Assembly (NCBI GenBank): GCA_041623475.1
Contig: JBFJWU010000158.1
Coordinates: 1 to 7,658, forward strand
Length of the DNA stretch: 7,658 nt
Origin: JBFJWU01 sp041623475 [NCBI: bacterium]
Lineage (GTDB): Bacteria; J088
Reading direction: 5' to 3'
A program made the translations under genes and the position numbers. Under the pieces are notes generated by a model, which searched no databases, was not told where the DNA came from, and saw nothing but the letters and a program-made list of their open reading frames with translations. Positions 1-5,346 of the stretch are shown here, one piece after another; within the stretch, counting starts at the first letter, position 1, and each line of letters opens with the position of its first letter.

Positions 1-37
1 CCGTGTCAAAGCCGCTCGTTCATCAAAACGTCACACG

Positions 38-71
38 AAAAAAGGGCGGCCGTCGAAATCGACGGCCGCCC
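38..71 (-). terminator. Intrinsic terminator of the 760-aa lipoprotein gene
   Basis: Inverted repeat with arms at 44-56 and 59-71 (GGGCGGCCGTCGA and its exact complement). It can be drawn as an 11-bp GC-rich stem closing a 6-nt loop. On the minus strand the stem is followed directly by six T (the A run at 38-43). It lies 25 bp past the stop codon of the minus-strand gene, which is the expected place and orientation for a rho-independent terminator. Confidence 0.93.
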
Positions 72-96
72 CGATAGTTTCTCCCAGTTGGGACGT

Positions 97-2379
97 CTAT
101 TGCAACGTCGTCTGGGCTACCGCCGAGAATATCCTGTAATTCCAGGAATAACCATTGAAATGTATCAGGTGCCAATTAACGATGCGGGACCATCCACCGC
201 ACGGATACCCTGGGCACCAGGATCCGCAGCTGCACCAGGCAGGCCGCCACAGGTCGACCCATACCCAGGCGCCGCCACTTAGGGTTGACAATTTGAAGTC
301 AAAGTAGACATCGCCTCGAATACCCAATTGGAATGGGCTCCAACTCATGACACCCCAGCGCAACGCCCCGGTCAACGGGATCTCGACACCAATGATTTGC
401 AGCGTGCCACTGATACCGCCTTTGATAAAGCCCAGGTCACCATATGCACTTGCTGCCAAATTGAAACCGGCAGAAGGAGTCAAGATCAGCCGGGCGACAC
501 CAACTCTTTGGCAACTTCCGAAGAAGTTCGCCGCAGCGTCACAACCATTCTCGGCCTCGACGGTAAGTTCCAGGTCAAGAGAAGCAGTCCCGACGGCACA
601 AAACGAAACATTCAGGCCAATGCCGCCAATTCCGTAGTTGTAGTTGATACACGCCTGCTTGGAATACTCGGCCAGGTTCCAATTATTGTAATAATCCTGA
701 ATCGTCTGGCTGGCACCCCACAGGGAATATCCGAGAACTTTCAGACCAGCGTCATAGCCCGAACCGACCAGCGACACATATGCATTTCCGTTGGCCCACG
801 CCTCAAAGATTCGCAGCGACAACCAACCGGTCAAGTCACCATAGCCACCCTGCCGGCTCTTGGCTCCGTCCAAATCCAACCGCTGGTCGGTATAGAATCG
901 GTATCCACCGCCGACAATACTGTTGCCCGACCAGTCCTGCTTGTTGTAATAGAACGTCTTGACATTGGCCGCATTGTTGTCAGGCGCAACAGGCGCAACC
1001 GCCACTTCGATCGACTTGCAGTTGTTGGCTTCGGTATCGATGTTGCTCTTCTCGTCGAAGGGGACGTCCAGGCAGGAATCAATGATAAACAAGCTGTAAT
1101 CCGCCCATGCTGGCGTCGTATTGGCCTGTGGCGCATCGCCGGTTGTCTGCAGGGCAAACAGTGTTTCATCATCGAGAAACAAGTCAAATGAAAAGACAGA
1201 GGGCGCACCGACGTTTAGAAAAGTCACCGGAGCACCATAATCCAGGTCCGGCCCTTCGGCACCAGCGTTTCCGACCAACAGCGGCACAGCCGTCTCGGCA
1301 CAACCCAGTACAATCGCCTGCCCGGTATCCGGATCCAGTTTGGGATCACCATTACCATCCAGGTCCAGCTCGGCTGGGCAAATTGCGAAATCGGCAATCA
1401 CCTGATCGCCATCAACCAGTTCAGCCAACTGGTTGACCTCCCCAGCGGTTGGCCCTGTACCCGGATCAAGTCCCTGCAGATCGATCGTCAGGTCCACAGA
1501 CAGGAATACGTCCGCATTATCCGGTACGGTTTCGGTCACGCCGTCTTCGGTTGGTGCCGTTGCACCTGGGGGCAGCGTACTGGCCAGGTCCACCGGCACA
1601 ACAGCCACAGATGACTGCGATTCCATCAGGTCCAGGGCGATGTCAGCTCCGGGGCTCTGCGATACACGAATCGTCTTGACGCAACCGTTGGAATCCTTGA
1701 CAACAAAATTGACCAACTGGACCAGGCCGACATCCTCGTCCAGGGGCGCACTGCCATCCAGCAGCAGGCAGACGTCAACGTCACCTTTTTCATTTTCCAG
1801 GTTCCATTGGTTGAAGAATGCCGTATTGAAATCTTCTTCGTTAACTTCGCCTGCCTCGGTTTCGTTGCTGACCATCTTCGGGTTGACACCGATCCAGATG
1901 TTAAAGTCACGGAAATCAGCCATTGAGCCGTCTGAATTCTTCAGGCAATCACTGGGTATGAGGAATTCCTGCTCCAGGTAGATCACGTTAATGTCGGTAC
2001 CTACGTGAACACCTTCCCGAACCGCCTTGAACCCGCCCAGGCGACACGTGGCGATATCCGCCGTGCCCAGTTCGGCCTCGGTCAGTTCAGTACTGTGTTC
2101 CTGGACCAGGCCGATCAGCAACTGGTCCTCGGTATACTCAGCCGCCCCTTCGAAAACCATTCCGACGCGAATCGGATGATACGCGTAGTACTCATCCTGC
2201 TCTTCGTCACGGTCATTACTGATCACCCGCAGGGCCAGAACCGTTTCGCCCTCGGTCAGGATCGCATTGACGGTCCCTTCCAGCGAGCCAATCTGTTGAA
2301 TAATCTCCAGCAGCTCTTCACAGCCGCTTCCAAAGACGGTAAACGAAGCCGCCAGGATAAGATGAAAAAAACGACGCAT
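97..2379 (-). CDS. Predicted secreted lipoprotein, 760 aa, unknown function
   Basis: I do not recognise this family. The start is a short signal peptide (RR, then a hydrophobic stretch to residue 16) ending in GSG-C20. This suggests lipid attachment at C20, although Gly at -3 is an imperfect lipobox. The body is acidic and looks beta-rich. Residues 339-351 hold a short Asp/Asn/Gly motif (DLDGNGDPKLD) resembling calcium-binding loops. The region after about residue 500 changes character: rich in Gly, Tyr, Trp and Asn, with alternating hydrophobic strands. Near the C-terminus is a tight cluster, C716-x-C718-x3-C722-x4-C727, set among Trp residues and followed by an aromatic tail. The ATG at 2379 has GGAGG six bases upstream, a promoter behind that, and a terminator after the stop, so it is a complete single-gene unit. 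The likely location is the cell envelope facing the periplasm or outside. Function is unknown; a structural or carbohydrate/ion-binding surface role is only a guess. Confidence 0.9.
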   Translation of the reverse strand: MRRFFHLILAASFTVFGSGCEELLEIIQQIGSLEGTVNAILTEGETVLALRVISNDRDEEQDEYYAYHPIRVGMVFEGAAEYTEDQLLIGLVQEHSTELTEAELGTADIATCRLGGFKAVREGVHVGTDINVIYLEQEFLIPSDCLKNSDGSMADFRDFNIWIGVNPKMVSNETEAGEVNEEDFNTAFFNQWNLENEKGDVDVCLLLDGSAPLDEDVGLVQLVNFVVKDSNGCVKTIRVSQSPGADIALDLMESQSSVAVVPVDLASTLPPGATAPTEDGVTETVPDNADVFLSVDLTIDLQGLDPGTGPTAGEVNQLAELVDGDQVIADFAICPAELDLDGNGDPKLDPDTGQAIVLGCAETAVPLLVGNAGAEGPDLDYGAPVTFLNVGAPSVFSFDLFLDDETLFALQTTGDAPQANTTPAWADYSLFIIDSCLDVPFDEKSNIDTEANNCKSIEVAVAPVAPDNNAANVKTFYYNKQDWSGNSIVGGGYRFYTDQRLDLDGAKSRQGGYGDLTGWLSLRIFEAWANGNAYVSLVGSGYDAGLKVLGYSLWGASQTIQDYYNNWNLAEYSKQACINYNYGIGGIGLNVSFCAVGTASLDLELTVEAENGCDAAANFFGSCQRVGVARLILTPSAGFNLAASAYGDLGFIKGGISGTLQIIGVEIPLTGALRWGVMSWSPFQLGIRGDVYFDFKLSTLSGGAWVWVDLWRPAWCSCGSWCPGYPCGGWSRIVNWHLIHFNGYSWNYRIFSAVAQTTLQ

Positions 2380-2385
2380 TGTAAT

Positions 2386-2390
2386 CCTCC
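2386..2390 (-). promoter_or_regulatory. Shine-Dalgarno site of the 760-aa lipoprotein gene
   Basis: On the minus strand GGAGG lies six bases before the ATG at 2379. It is the clearest ribosome binding site on this strand in the window and fixes the start that gives an intact signal peptide. Confidence 0.88.
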
Positions 2391-2415
2391 ACGAGCGCGA
2401 ACGGTTAATTGACTG

Positions 2416-2435
2416 TCCGGGAATTCCCTCCCGGA
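2416..2435. repeat. Leader hairpin / palindrome upstream of the 760-aa lipoprotein gene
   Basis: Seven-base arms TCCGGGA (2416-2422) and TCCCGGA (2429-2435) enclose six bases. A competing perfect palindrome, GGGAATTCCC, lies at 2419-2428. Both fall in the predicted 5' untranslated leader, between the promoter start point (about 2445) and the ribosome binding site at 2386-2390. On the plus strand the stem is followed by six T, so it could also stop plus-strand transcription, but no plus-strand gene lies upstream. It may be an mRNA-stabilising hairpin or a repressor site; the sequence does not decide. Confidence 0.55.
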
Positions 2436-2451
2436 ATTTTTTGCTTTAACA

Positions 2452-2480
2452 ACTATAAAACGCCGTTCTCAAAAAGTCAA
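2452..2480 (-). promoter_or_regulatory. Sigma-70-type promoter for the 760-aa lipoprotein gene
   Basis: On the minus strand, -35 TTGACT (2475-2480) and -10 TATAGT (2452-2457) are separated by exactly 17 bases. Each hexamer differs from consensus at one position. The predicted start point, near 2445, gives a leader of about 65 nt containing the hairpin at 2416-2435 and the GGAGG at 2386-2390. Confidence 0.8.
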
Positions 2481-2734
2481 CACCGCGGTTGTAGAATTTT
2501 TTCAATCCGCGCAAAAAGAATACGGACGACCGCGGGCACGAAAACAGCCTGGTACCCAAATCCCGAGGCGGCAACCGACTGGTCAATGGATGACCACGTT
2601 GACGGCCGAAAGCGGCGACGACGGATTCTGACTGAAAGGCATTTACCCGGGCCAACTGATTGACGAGGTATGGGACGGGCTCCTGTCTTGAAAGACGGTC
2701 AATTGCATTTCCCGGCCGACCGCCAGCCAAGGAA

Positions 2735-3091
2735 CTATCCGTCACACGTCTCAGGGTCCAGCAGGTTACAGATGATCTGTTCCCGCTCGCATTGCGACAG
2801 GCATTCGGTATCGTATTCGCATCCGGTGAAACACGGCACATAAACGTCGCGGCCGCAATCGACAAACCGCCGGTCGCATGGTTCGGCGCAGTCAAGCAGC
2901 CGGGCGTACTCGGCAGAACAGTCACGCTGCTCGAAAAGGCAGGCATCCAGCACATTGACCAGCCCGGCGCACCGGTCCTGGATACATTCCACGAATTGGT
3001 TGTATTCGCTACAGGTCCGGGGAACCGCAGGCGTACTGCAGCCAATCGCTATGATCATCAAAAACGGAATGCGGTTTTGAATCTGGACCAT
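2735..3091 (-). CDS. Small cysteine-rich lipoprotein, 118 aa
   Basis: A hydrophobic signal (residues 8-16, PFLMIIAI) ends in AIG-C18, a reasonable lipobox, so the mature protein is probably a lipid-anchored periplasmic or surface protein. The 100 mature residues hold 14 more cysteines: 27, 36, 41, 51, 58, 68, 72, 79, 87, 91, 97, 101, 108 and 116. Cys 68-87 and Cys 97-116 have identical spacing (C-x3-C-x6-C-x7-C, offset 29 residues), and C41-x9-C51 and C58-x9-C68 share a second spacing. The even number suggests a fold held by disulfides; metal binding is the alternative. I do not recognise the family. Small Cys-rich lipoproteins of this style are common in Myxococcota-like genomes. The ATG at 3091 is the only good start after the in-frame stop at 3101-3103; there is no convincing Shine-Dalgarno site. 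The regular cysteine spacing and lipobox favour this frame over a longer overlapping minus-strand frame. Confidence 0.8.
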   Translation of the reverse strand: MVQIQNRIPFLMIIAIGCSTPAVPRTCSEYNQFVECIQDRCAGLVNVLDACLFEQRDCSAEYARLLDCAEPCDRRFVDCGRDVYVPCFTGCEYDTECLSQCEREQIICNLLDPETCDG

Positions 3092-3123
3092 TGTTTCAGG
3101 TTAACCGCCATCGCCACCACCAC

Positions 3124-3147
3124 GAATCACGCCGCTGGTTGTGATTC
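3124..3147. repeat. Inverted repeat upstream of the Cys-rich lipoprotein
   Basis: Arms GAATCAC (3124-3130) and GTGATTC (3141-3147) enclose ten bases. It lies 33 bp upstream of the start at 3091 and touches the end of the tRNA-derived repeat at 3147. It could be an operator or a hairpin; no T tract follows on either strand, so it is not a standard terminator. Confidence 0.4.
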
Positions 3148-3174
3148 AAAAGGTGTGCCCGGGGACAGAATCGA
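3147..3174 (-). repeat. Duplicated 3' end of tRNA-Phe (distal copy)
   Basis: These 28 bases match 3297-3324 exactly. They contain tRNA-Phe positions 55-73 plus the nine bases that follow the tRNA. The rest of the tRNA is absent: identity stops at the base pairing to tRNA position 54. The copy lies downstream of the tRNA in its direction of transcription, in the same orientation, offset 150 bp. This is the pattern left when an element integrates at a tRNA 3' end, but no integrase is present, so it may be a relic or a local duplication. Confidence 0.85.
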
Positions 3175-3296
3175 GTCAAAGCGCAGCGTGACGGGAGCGT
3201 AGCGACCTACTCCGACATTCGGCATCCAGGGTTGGACGCCGATCGGCAGTTCACCAAATCCTTTGCAAAATGGCAAATGTCACGGCAATGATTGAA

Positions 3297-3324
3297 CAAA
3301 AGGTGTGCCCGGGGACAGAATCGA
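3297..3324 (-). repeat. 3' end of tRNA-Phe with flank (proximal copy of direct repeat)
   Basis: Partner of the repeat at 3147-3174. It covers the last 19 nt of the intact tRNA (3306-3324) and nine bases of 3' flank (3297-3305). The 122 bp between the copies carry no recognisable gene. Confidence 0.85.
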
Positions 3325-3378
3325 ACTGCCGACACGGGGATTTTCAGTCCCCTGCTCTACCGACTGAGCTACCCGGGC
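3306..3378 (-). tRNA. tRNA-Phe (anticodon GAA)
   Basis: Read on the minus strand, a complete 73-nt cloverleaf folds. The acceptor stem is GCCCGGG/CCCGGGC. The D arm is GCTC/GAGC with loop AGTCGGTA. The anticodon stem is GGGGA/TCCCC with loop CTGAAAA. The variable loop is GTGTC. The T stem is GGCAG/CTGTC (one G-U pair) with loop TTCGATT, and A73 is the discriminator. Anticodon GAA is at 3343-3345. The following bases are CAC, so CCA is not encoded and must be added after transcription. Its 3' end is part of the 28-bp repeat. Confidence 0.97.
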
Positions 3379-3400
3379 GCTTTGATCTAAATCTTGAATT

Positions 3401-3423
3401 CCCTGAATAGGGAGCGTTCAGGG
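3401..3423. repeat. Inverted repeat between the Nudix gene and tRNA-Phe
   Basis: Arms CCCTGAA (3401-3407) and TTCAGGG (3417-3423) enclose nine bases, 35 bp past the Nudix stop codon and 23 bp before the tRNA. It may end the Nudix transcript or mark a processing site, but no T tract follows on the minus strand, so a terminator call is weak. Confidence 0.35.
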
Positions 3424-3457
3424 TATCGGAATTTGATTCGCGTTGCCAACCAAAAAA

Positions 3458-4120
3458 TCAAACAAAATCGGGTTCAAAATCCGGGTCCAGACCGGGGGCA
3501 GACCATTCAAATGCGATCGAGAACAACTGATGCAGCAGGCGACCTGTGGCACCCCAGATTACTTTGGTTTCGCCATCCGGGTGCGGGTAATTGAAATAGT
3601 CGACAAACCCGTTTCGCCCGCGATAGACGACCGGTTTGCCGGTGTAAATGGATGGATCCAGAAGGTCCGGAACAGATGCAAAAAAATACTCTGCGACTTC
3701 ACGTTCGCTGGGAACGATTTTTGGCAGATCATCAAACCAGCAGACGACGGGGTGAACCCAGTAATTGGTAATTGTCGGTATCCCGGGAAACCGTCCCAGA
3801 ATCTCGCCTTGCTCCGCATCAATCCCCAGTTCTTCAAACGCTTCCCGCTGAGCCGCCTGGACGAAACTCTCACCCTCTTCAATTTTGCCGCCAGGGAATG
3901 AGATCTGACCGCTGTGTTCTTTCATTGTCTCGGGACGCCGCATGAACAAGAGGTGCGGTGTCTCGTTGATGGGGACAACGGGTACCAGAACCGCCGCCGG
4001 GCGACTGTCTGCCCACGGTTCGTCGTCCGCGTCCAGGTCGTGTAGTTGCTGATTCAAATGCTGCCGCAACCTGGTCGGCTGCTGCGCAAGTTCCAGATAT
4101 TCGTCGGCGACAGAACTCAT
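3458..4120 (-). CDS. Nudix hydrolase, CoA pyrophosphatase type (NudL/YeaB-like)
   Basis: The complete Nudix box is G78-x5-E84-x7-R92-E93-A-x-E96-E97-x-G99-I100, the Mg-binding catalytic helix of the superfamily. Just before it, residues 57-78 read LLFMRR...HSGQISFPGG, which matches the extra signature of the CoA-pyrophosphatase branch (NudL/YeaB, Pcd1; LL-x-R...H-x-GQ-x-x-FPGG). The expected reaction is cleavage of CoA or acyl-CoA to 3',5'-ADP and (acyl-)phosphopantetheine in the cytoplasm, for turnover of CoA or removal of damaged CoA. At 220 residues it is slightly longer than E. coli NudL (about 190), with a 40-residue N-terminal helix-like extension. It is divergent from the regulator gene at 4305. 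There is no Shine-Dalgarno site, but a TATAAT lies seven bases before the ATG, suggesting a leaderless mRNA. Substrate is inferred from the family; other nucleoside diphosphate derivatives are possible. Confidence 0.93.
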   Translation of the reverse strand: MSSVADEYLELAQQPTRLRQHLNQQLHDLDADDEPWADSRPAAVLVPVVPINETPHLLFMRRPETMKEHSGQISFPGGKIEEGESFVQAAQREAFEELGIDAEQGEILGRFPGIPTITNYWVHPVVCWFDDLPKIVPSEREVAEYFFASVPDLLDPSIYTGKPVVYRGRNGFVDYFNYPHPDGETKVIWGATGRLLHQLFSIAFEWSAPGLDPDFEPDFV

Positions 4121-4127
4121 GCAGATT

Positions 4128-4133
4128 ATTATA
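4128..4133 (-). promoter_or_regulatory. -10 element of a probably leaderless Nudix promoter
   Basis: A perfect TATAAT on the minus strand ends eight bases before the first base of the ATG at 4120. The predicted start point therefore falls on or within two bases of the start codon. The -35 region at correct spacing (TGTCAA) is poor, so strength may depend on the -10 alone or on an activator at the adjacent palindrome 4151-4166. Confidence 0.5.
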
Positions 4134-4150
4134 TCGTCGGCACCCCCTTA

Positions 4151-4166
4151 TTGACACGCCAGTCAA
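4151..4166. promoter_or_regulatory. Palindrome TTGAC-N6-GTCAA, candidate regulator site
   Basis: Perfect five-base arms (4151-4155 and 4162-4166) around six bases, shaped like a binding site for a dimeric helix-turn-helix protein. It lies about 105-120 bp upstream of the predicted start point of the sigma-54 promoter, the usual range for an enhancer-binding protein, and also at the -35 position of the divergent Nudix promoter. Role inferred from position only. Confidence 0.4.
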
Positions 4167-4186
4167 TTTCCTGGTCGACTACAAGT

Positions 4187-4211
4187 ACCTTGCATAAGGT
4201 TGCACGCGTGC
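4187..4211. repeat. Two adjacent palindromes upstream of the regulator gene
   Basis: ACCTT-GCAT-AAGGT (4187-4200) is followed after one base by the perfect ten-base palindrome GCACGCGTGC (4202-4211). With 4151-4166 they make three dyads within 61 bp of a short divergent intergenic region. They may be protein-binding sites; no specific factor can be named. Confidence 0.35.
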
Positions 4212-4242
4212 CACACTACGCCTGCATTTGCGGTAATATCTG

Positions 4243-4258
4243 TGGCATCAACTTTGCA
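4243..4258 (+). promoter_or_regulatory. Sigma-54 (RpoN) type -24/-12 promoter of the receiver-DUF4388 gene
   Basis: TGGCAT (4243-4248), five bases, then TTGCA (4254-4258). The invariant GG (4244-4245) and GC (4256-4257) are separated by exactly ten bases, as in the RpoN consensus TGGCAC-N5-TTGCA/T; the only deviation is T for C at the last base of the -24 box. The predicted start near 4269 gives a leader of about 36 nt before the ATG at 4305. No sigma-70-type promoter of comparable quality was seen upstream of the gene. Confidence 0.65.
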
Positions 4259-4285
4259 AGACGACAGGTAGTAATGTTGCAAAGT
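4251..4285. repeat. Nine-base inverted repeat spanning the -12 element and start point
   Basis: ACTTTGCAA (4251-4259) and TTGCAAAGT (4277-4285) are exact complements separated by 17 bases. The left arm contains the -12 TTGCA of the sigma-54-type promoter, while the right arm lies in the leader, 19 bases before the ATG. Occupation of both arms by one protein would block RNA polymerase, suggesting possible repression; this is inference. Confidence 0.45.
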
Positions 4286-4304
4286 AGCTAAGTGGGACTA
4301 TCAG

Positions 4305-5330
4305 ATGTTTGAACGCAACCGCAAAAAACCTTATCAGAAGGTTGTTGACACCCGGAGGAACGGCTGGCAGGATCTTCGCCCGGTCGACATCCTGCTTGTT
4401 GACGACGACCCGGACTTTCTGGCGTGGTGCGGGACGATGCTCGAAAAAGCGAAGTACACCGTATTAATCGCCAAAGACGTTACAGAAGCATTGGACGCGC
4501 TCGCATCCACGGACCCGCGTGTAATTATTTCCGACATCAACATGCCCGGAGCTTCAGGAATTGATTTCTGCCGGAATCTCCGCAGCCACGGTCTGGATGA
4601 AATTCCTTTTATCTTTTGTACATCAATGGACCGAACGGGCGATCACATACGCGGCAGCCGCGTCGGTGCCGATGCCTATGTGTCGAAACCGGTCGACATA
4701 ACTGTCCTCCTCGAGAAACTCCGCCGCATCCTGCGTGCTCAGGATTTCTTTGAACGAGACCAGGTCCAACAGGAGGATGACAGGGTGGTTGGCAACATGC
4801 CCCGAACCGGCTTGCTTTCCGAATACCCGTTTGTCTACGTATTGCAAGAGGCCACCCGCAACATCAACAGCGCGATTATCCGAATCACGGACAATGGCCA
4901 GGCTGTCGGGACGGTTGGAATCGCCCATGGTTCGGTCACCTATGCCGCGGTTCGCGGAATGGTTGGCATCAACGGGTTGGAATATCTGTTTTCGCGACAA
5001 TACGGTCAATGGGTGATTGAAACTTCCGACGAGGACATCCAACCGAATCTGGTCGGCTCAATTGACGAGATTATCCTGGGGACCATCGCCCGGATCGCAC
5101 AGCGATCCGAAGACGAGGCAATGGTTGCAGCCGCCAACGTCAAACTGCGAATCAACTATGGTCCGGCGCTGCTGCAGCAGGTTTTAACAGAGCCCGAACT
5201 GGCGGTACTGCGAGCCCTGGACCGCAACGGTCGACTGGGGCCAACGATCAAAGATCTGGAAATCGACGTAAGTTCTGCAGTTCCAATGATTGGCAGCCTG
5301 ATCGAAAAAGGCCTGATCGTACCAAACTGA
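4305..5330 (+). CDS. Response regulator: receiver domain + DUF4388 (PATAN-like) domain
   Basis: After a basic 26-residue N-terminal extension comes a complete receiver domain (about 27-145). It has an acidic pocket at D33-D35, phosphoacceptor D77 (IISDINMPG), a switch Thr at T106 (CTS) and the conserved Lys at K128 (SKP). A linker is followed by a region (about 168-240) beginning GLLSEYPFVYVLQ, with the IAHGSVTYA motif and the G-x-x-x-L-E-Y-L pattern typical of DUF4388/PATAN domains. These domains occur in PatA-type and myxobacterial regulators and are thought to act through protein contacts, not DNA binding. The last 48 residues look like a small winged-helix or helical tail, so DNA binding is not excluded. 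No histidine kinase lies nearby, so the partner is unknown. The start has a weak GGGA seven bases upstream and lies behind a sigma-54-type promoter, suggesting expression under a specific activator. The last bases overlap the proposed argJ terminator. Confidence 0.9.
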   Translation: MFERNRKKPYQKVVDTRRNGWQDLRPVDILLVDDDPDFLAWCGTMLEKAKYTVLIAKDVTEALDALASTDPRVIISDINMPGASGIDFCRNLRSHGLDEIPFIFCTSMDRTGDHIRGSRVGADAYVSKPVDITVLLEKLRRILRAQDFFERDQVQQEDDRVVGNMPRTGLLSEYPFVYVLQEATRNINSAIIRITDNGQAVGTVGIAHGSVTYAAVRGMVGINGLEYLFSRQYGQWVIETSDEDIQPNLVGSIDEIILGTIARIAQRSEDEAMVAAANVKLRINYGPALLQQVLTEPELAVLRALDRNGRLGPTIKDLEIDVSSAVPMIGSLIEKGLIVPN

Positions 5331-5346
5331 ATCCGTCCGGATCAGG
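5305..5346 (-). terminator. Possible argJ terminator lying in the 3' end of the convergent gene
   Basis: On the minus strand CCTGATC (5340-5346) and GATCAGG (5312-5318) can pair around a 21-nt loop, followed after two C by five T (the A run at 5305-5309). The stem spans the argJ stop codon and ends inside the last codons of the plus-strand regulator gene. The long loop and a competing small hairpin (ATCCG-TC-CGGAT at 5331-5342) make it weaker than the terminator at 38-71. Confidence 0.4.

Noticed and set aside
328-1191. 287-codon plus-strand frame inside the 760-aa gene
   Set aside because: Long antisense frames are expected opposite a GC-rich gene. The minus strand has signal peptide, ribosome site, promoter and terminator; this frame has none.
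2416-2442. Stem plus six T read as a plus-strand terminator
   Set aside because: No plus-strand gene lies upstream for it to terminate. It fits better as the leader hairpin of the minus-strand gene, the T run being the A-rich start of that leader.
2446-3045. 199-codon minus-strand frame overlapping the Cys-rich lipoprotein
   Set aside because: It has no signal or domain and covers the promoter region of the 760-aa gene. The competing 118-codon frame shows a lipobox and regularly spaced cysteines.
2660-3202. 180-codon plus-strand frame
   Set aside because: Antisense to the Cys-rich lipoprotein, it also reads through the tRNA-derived repeat; no recognisable domain.
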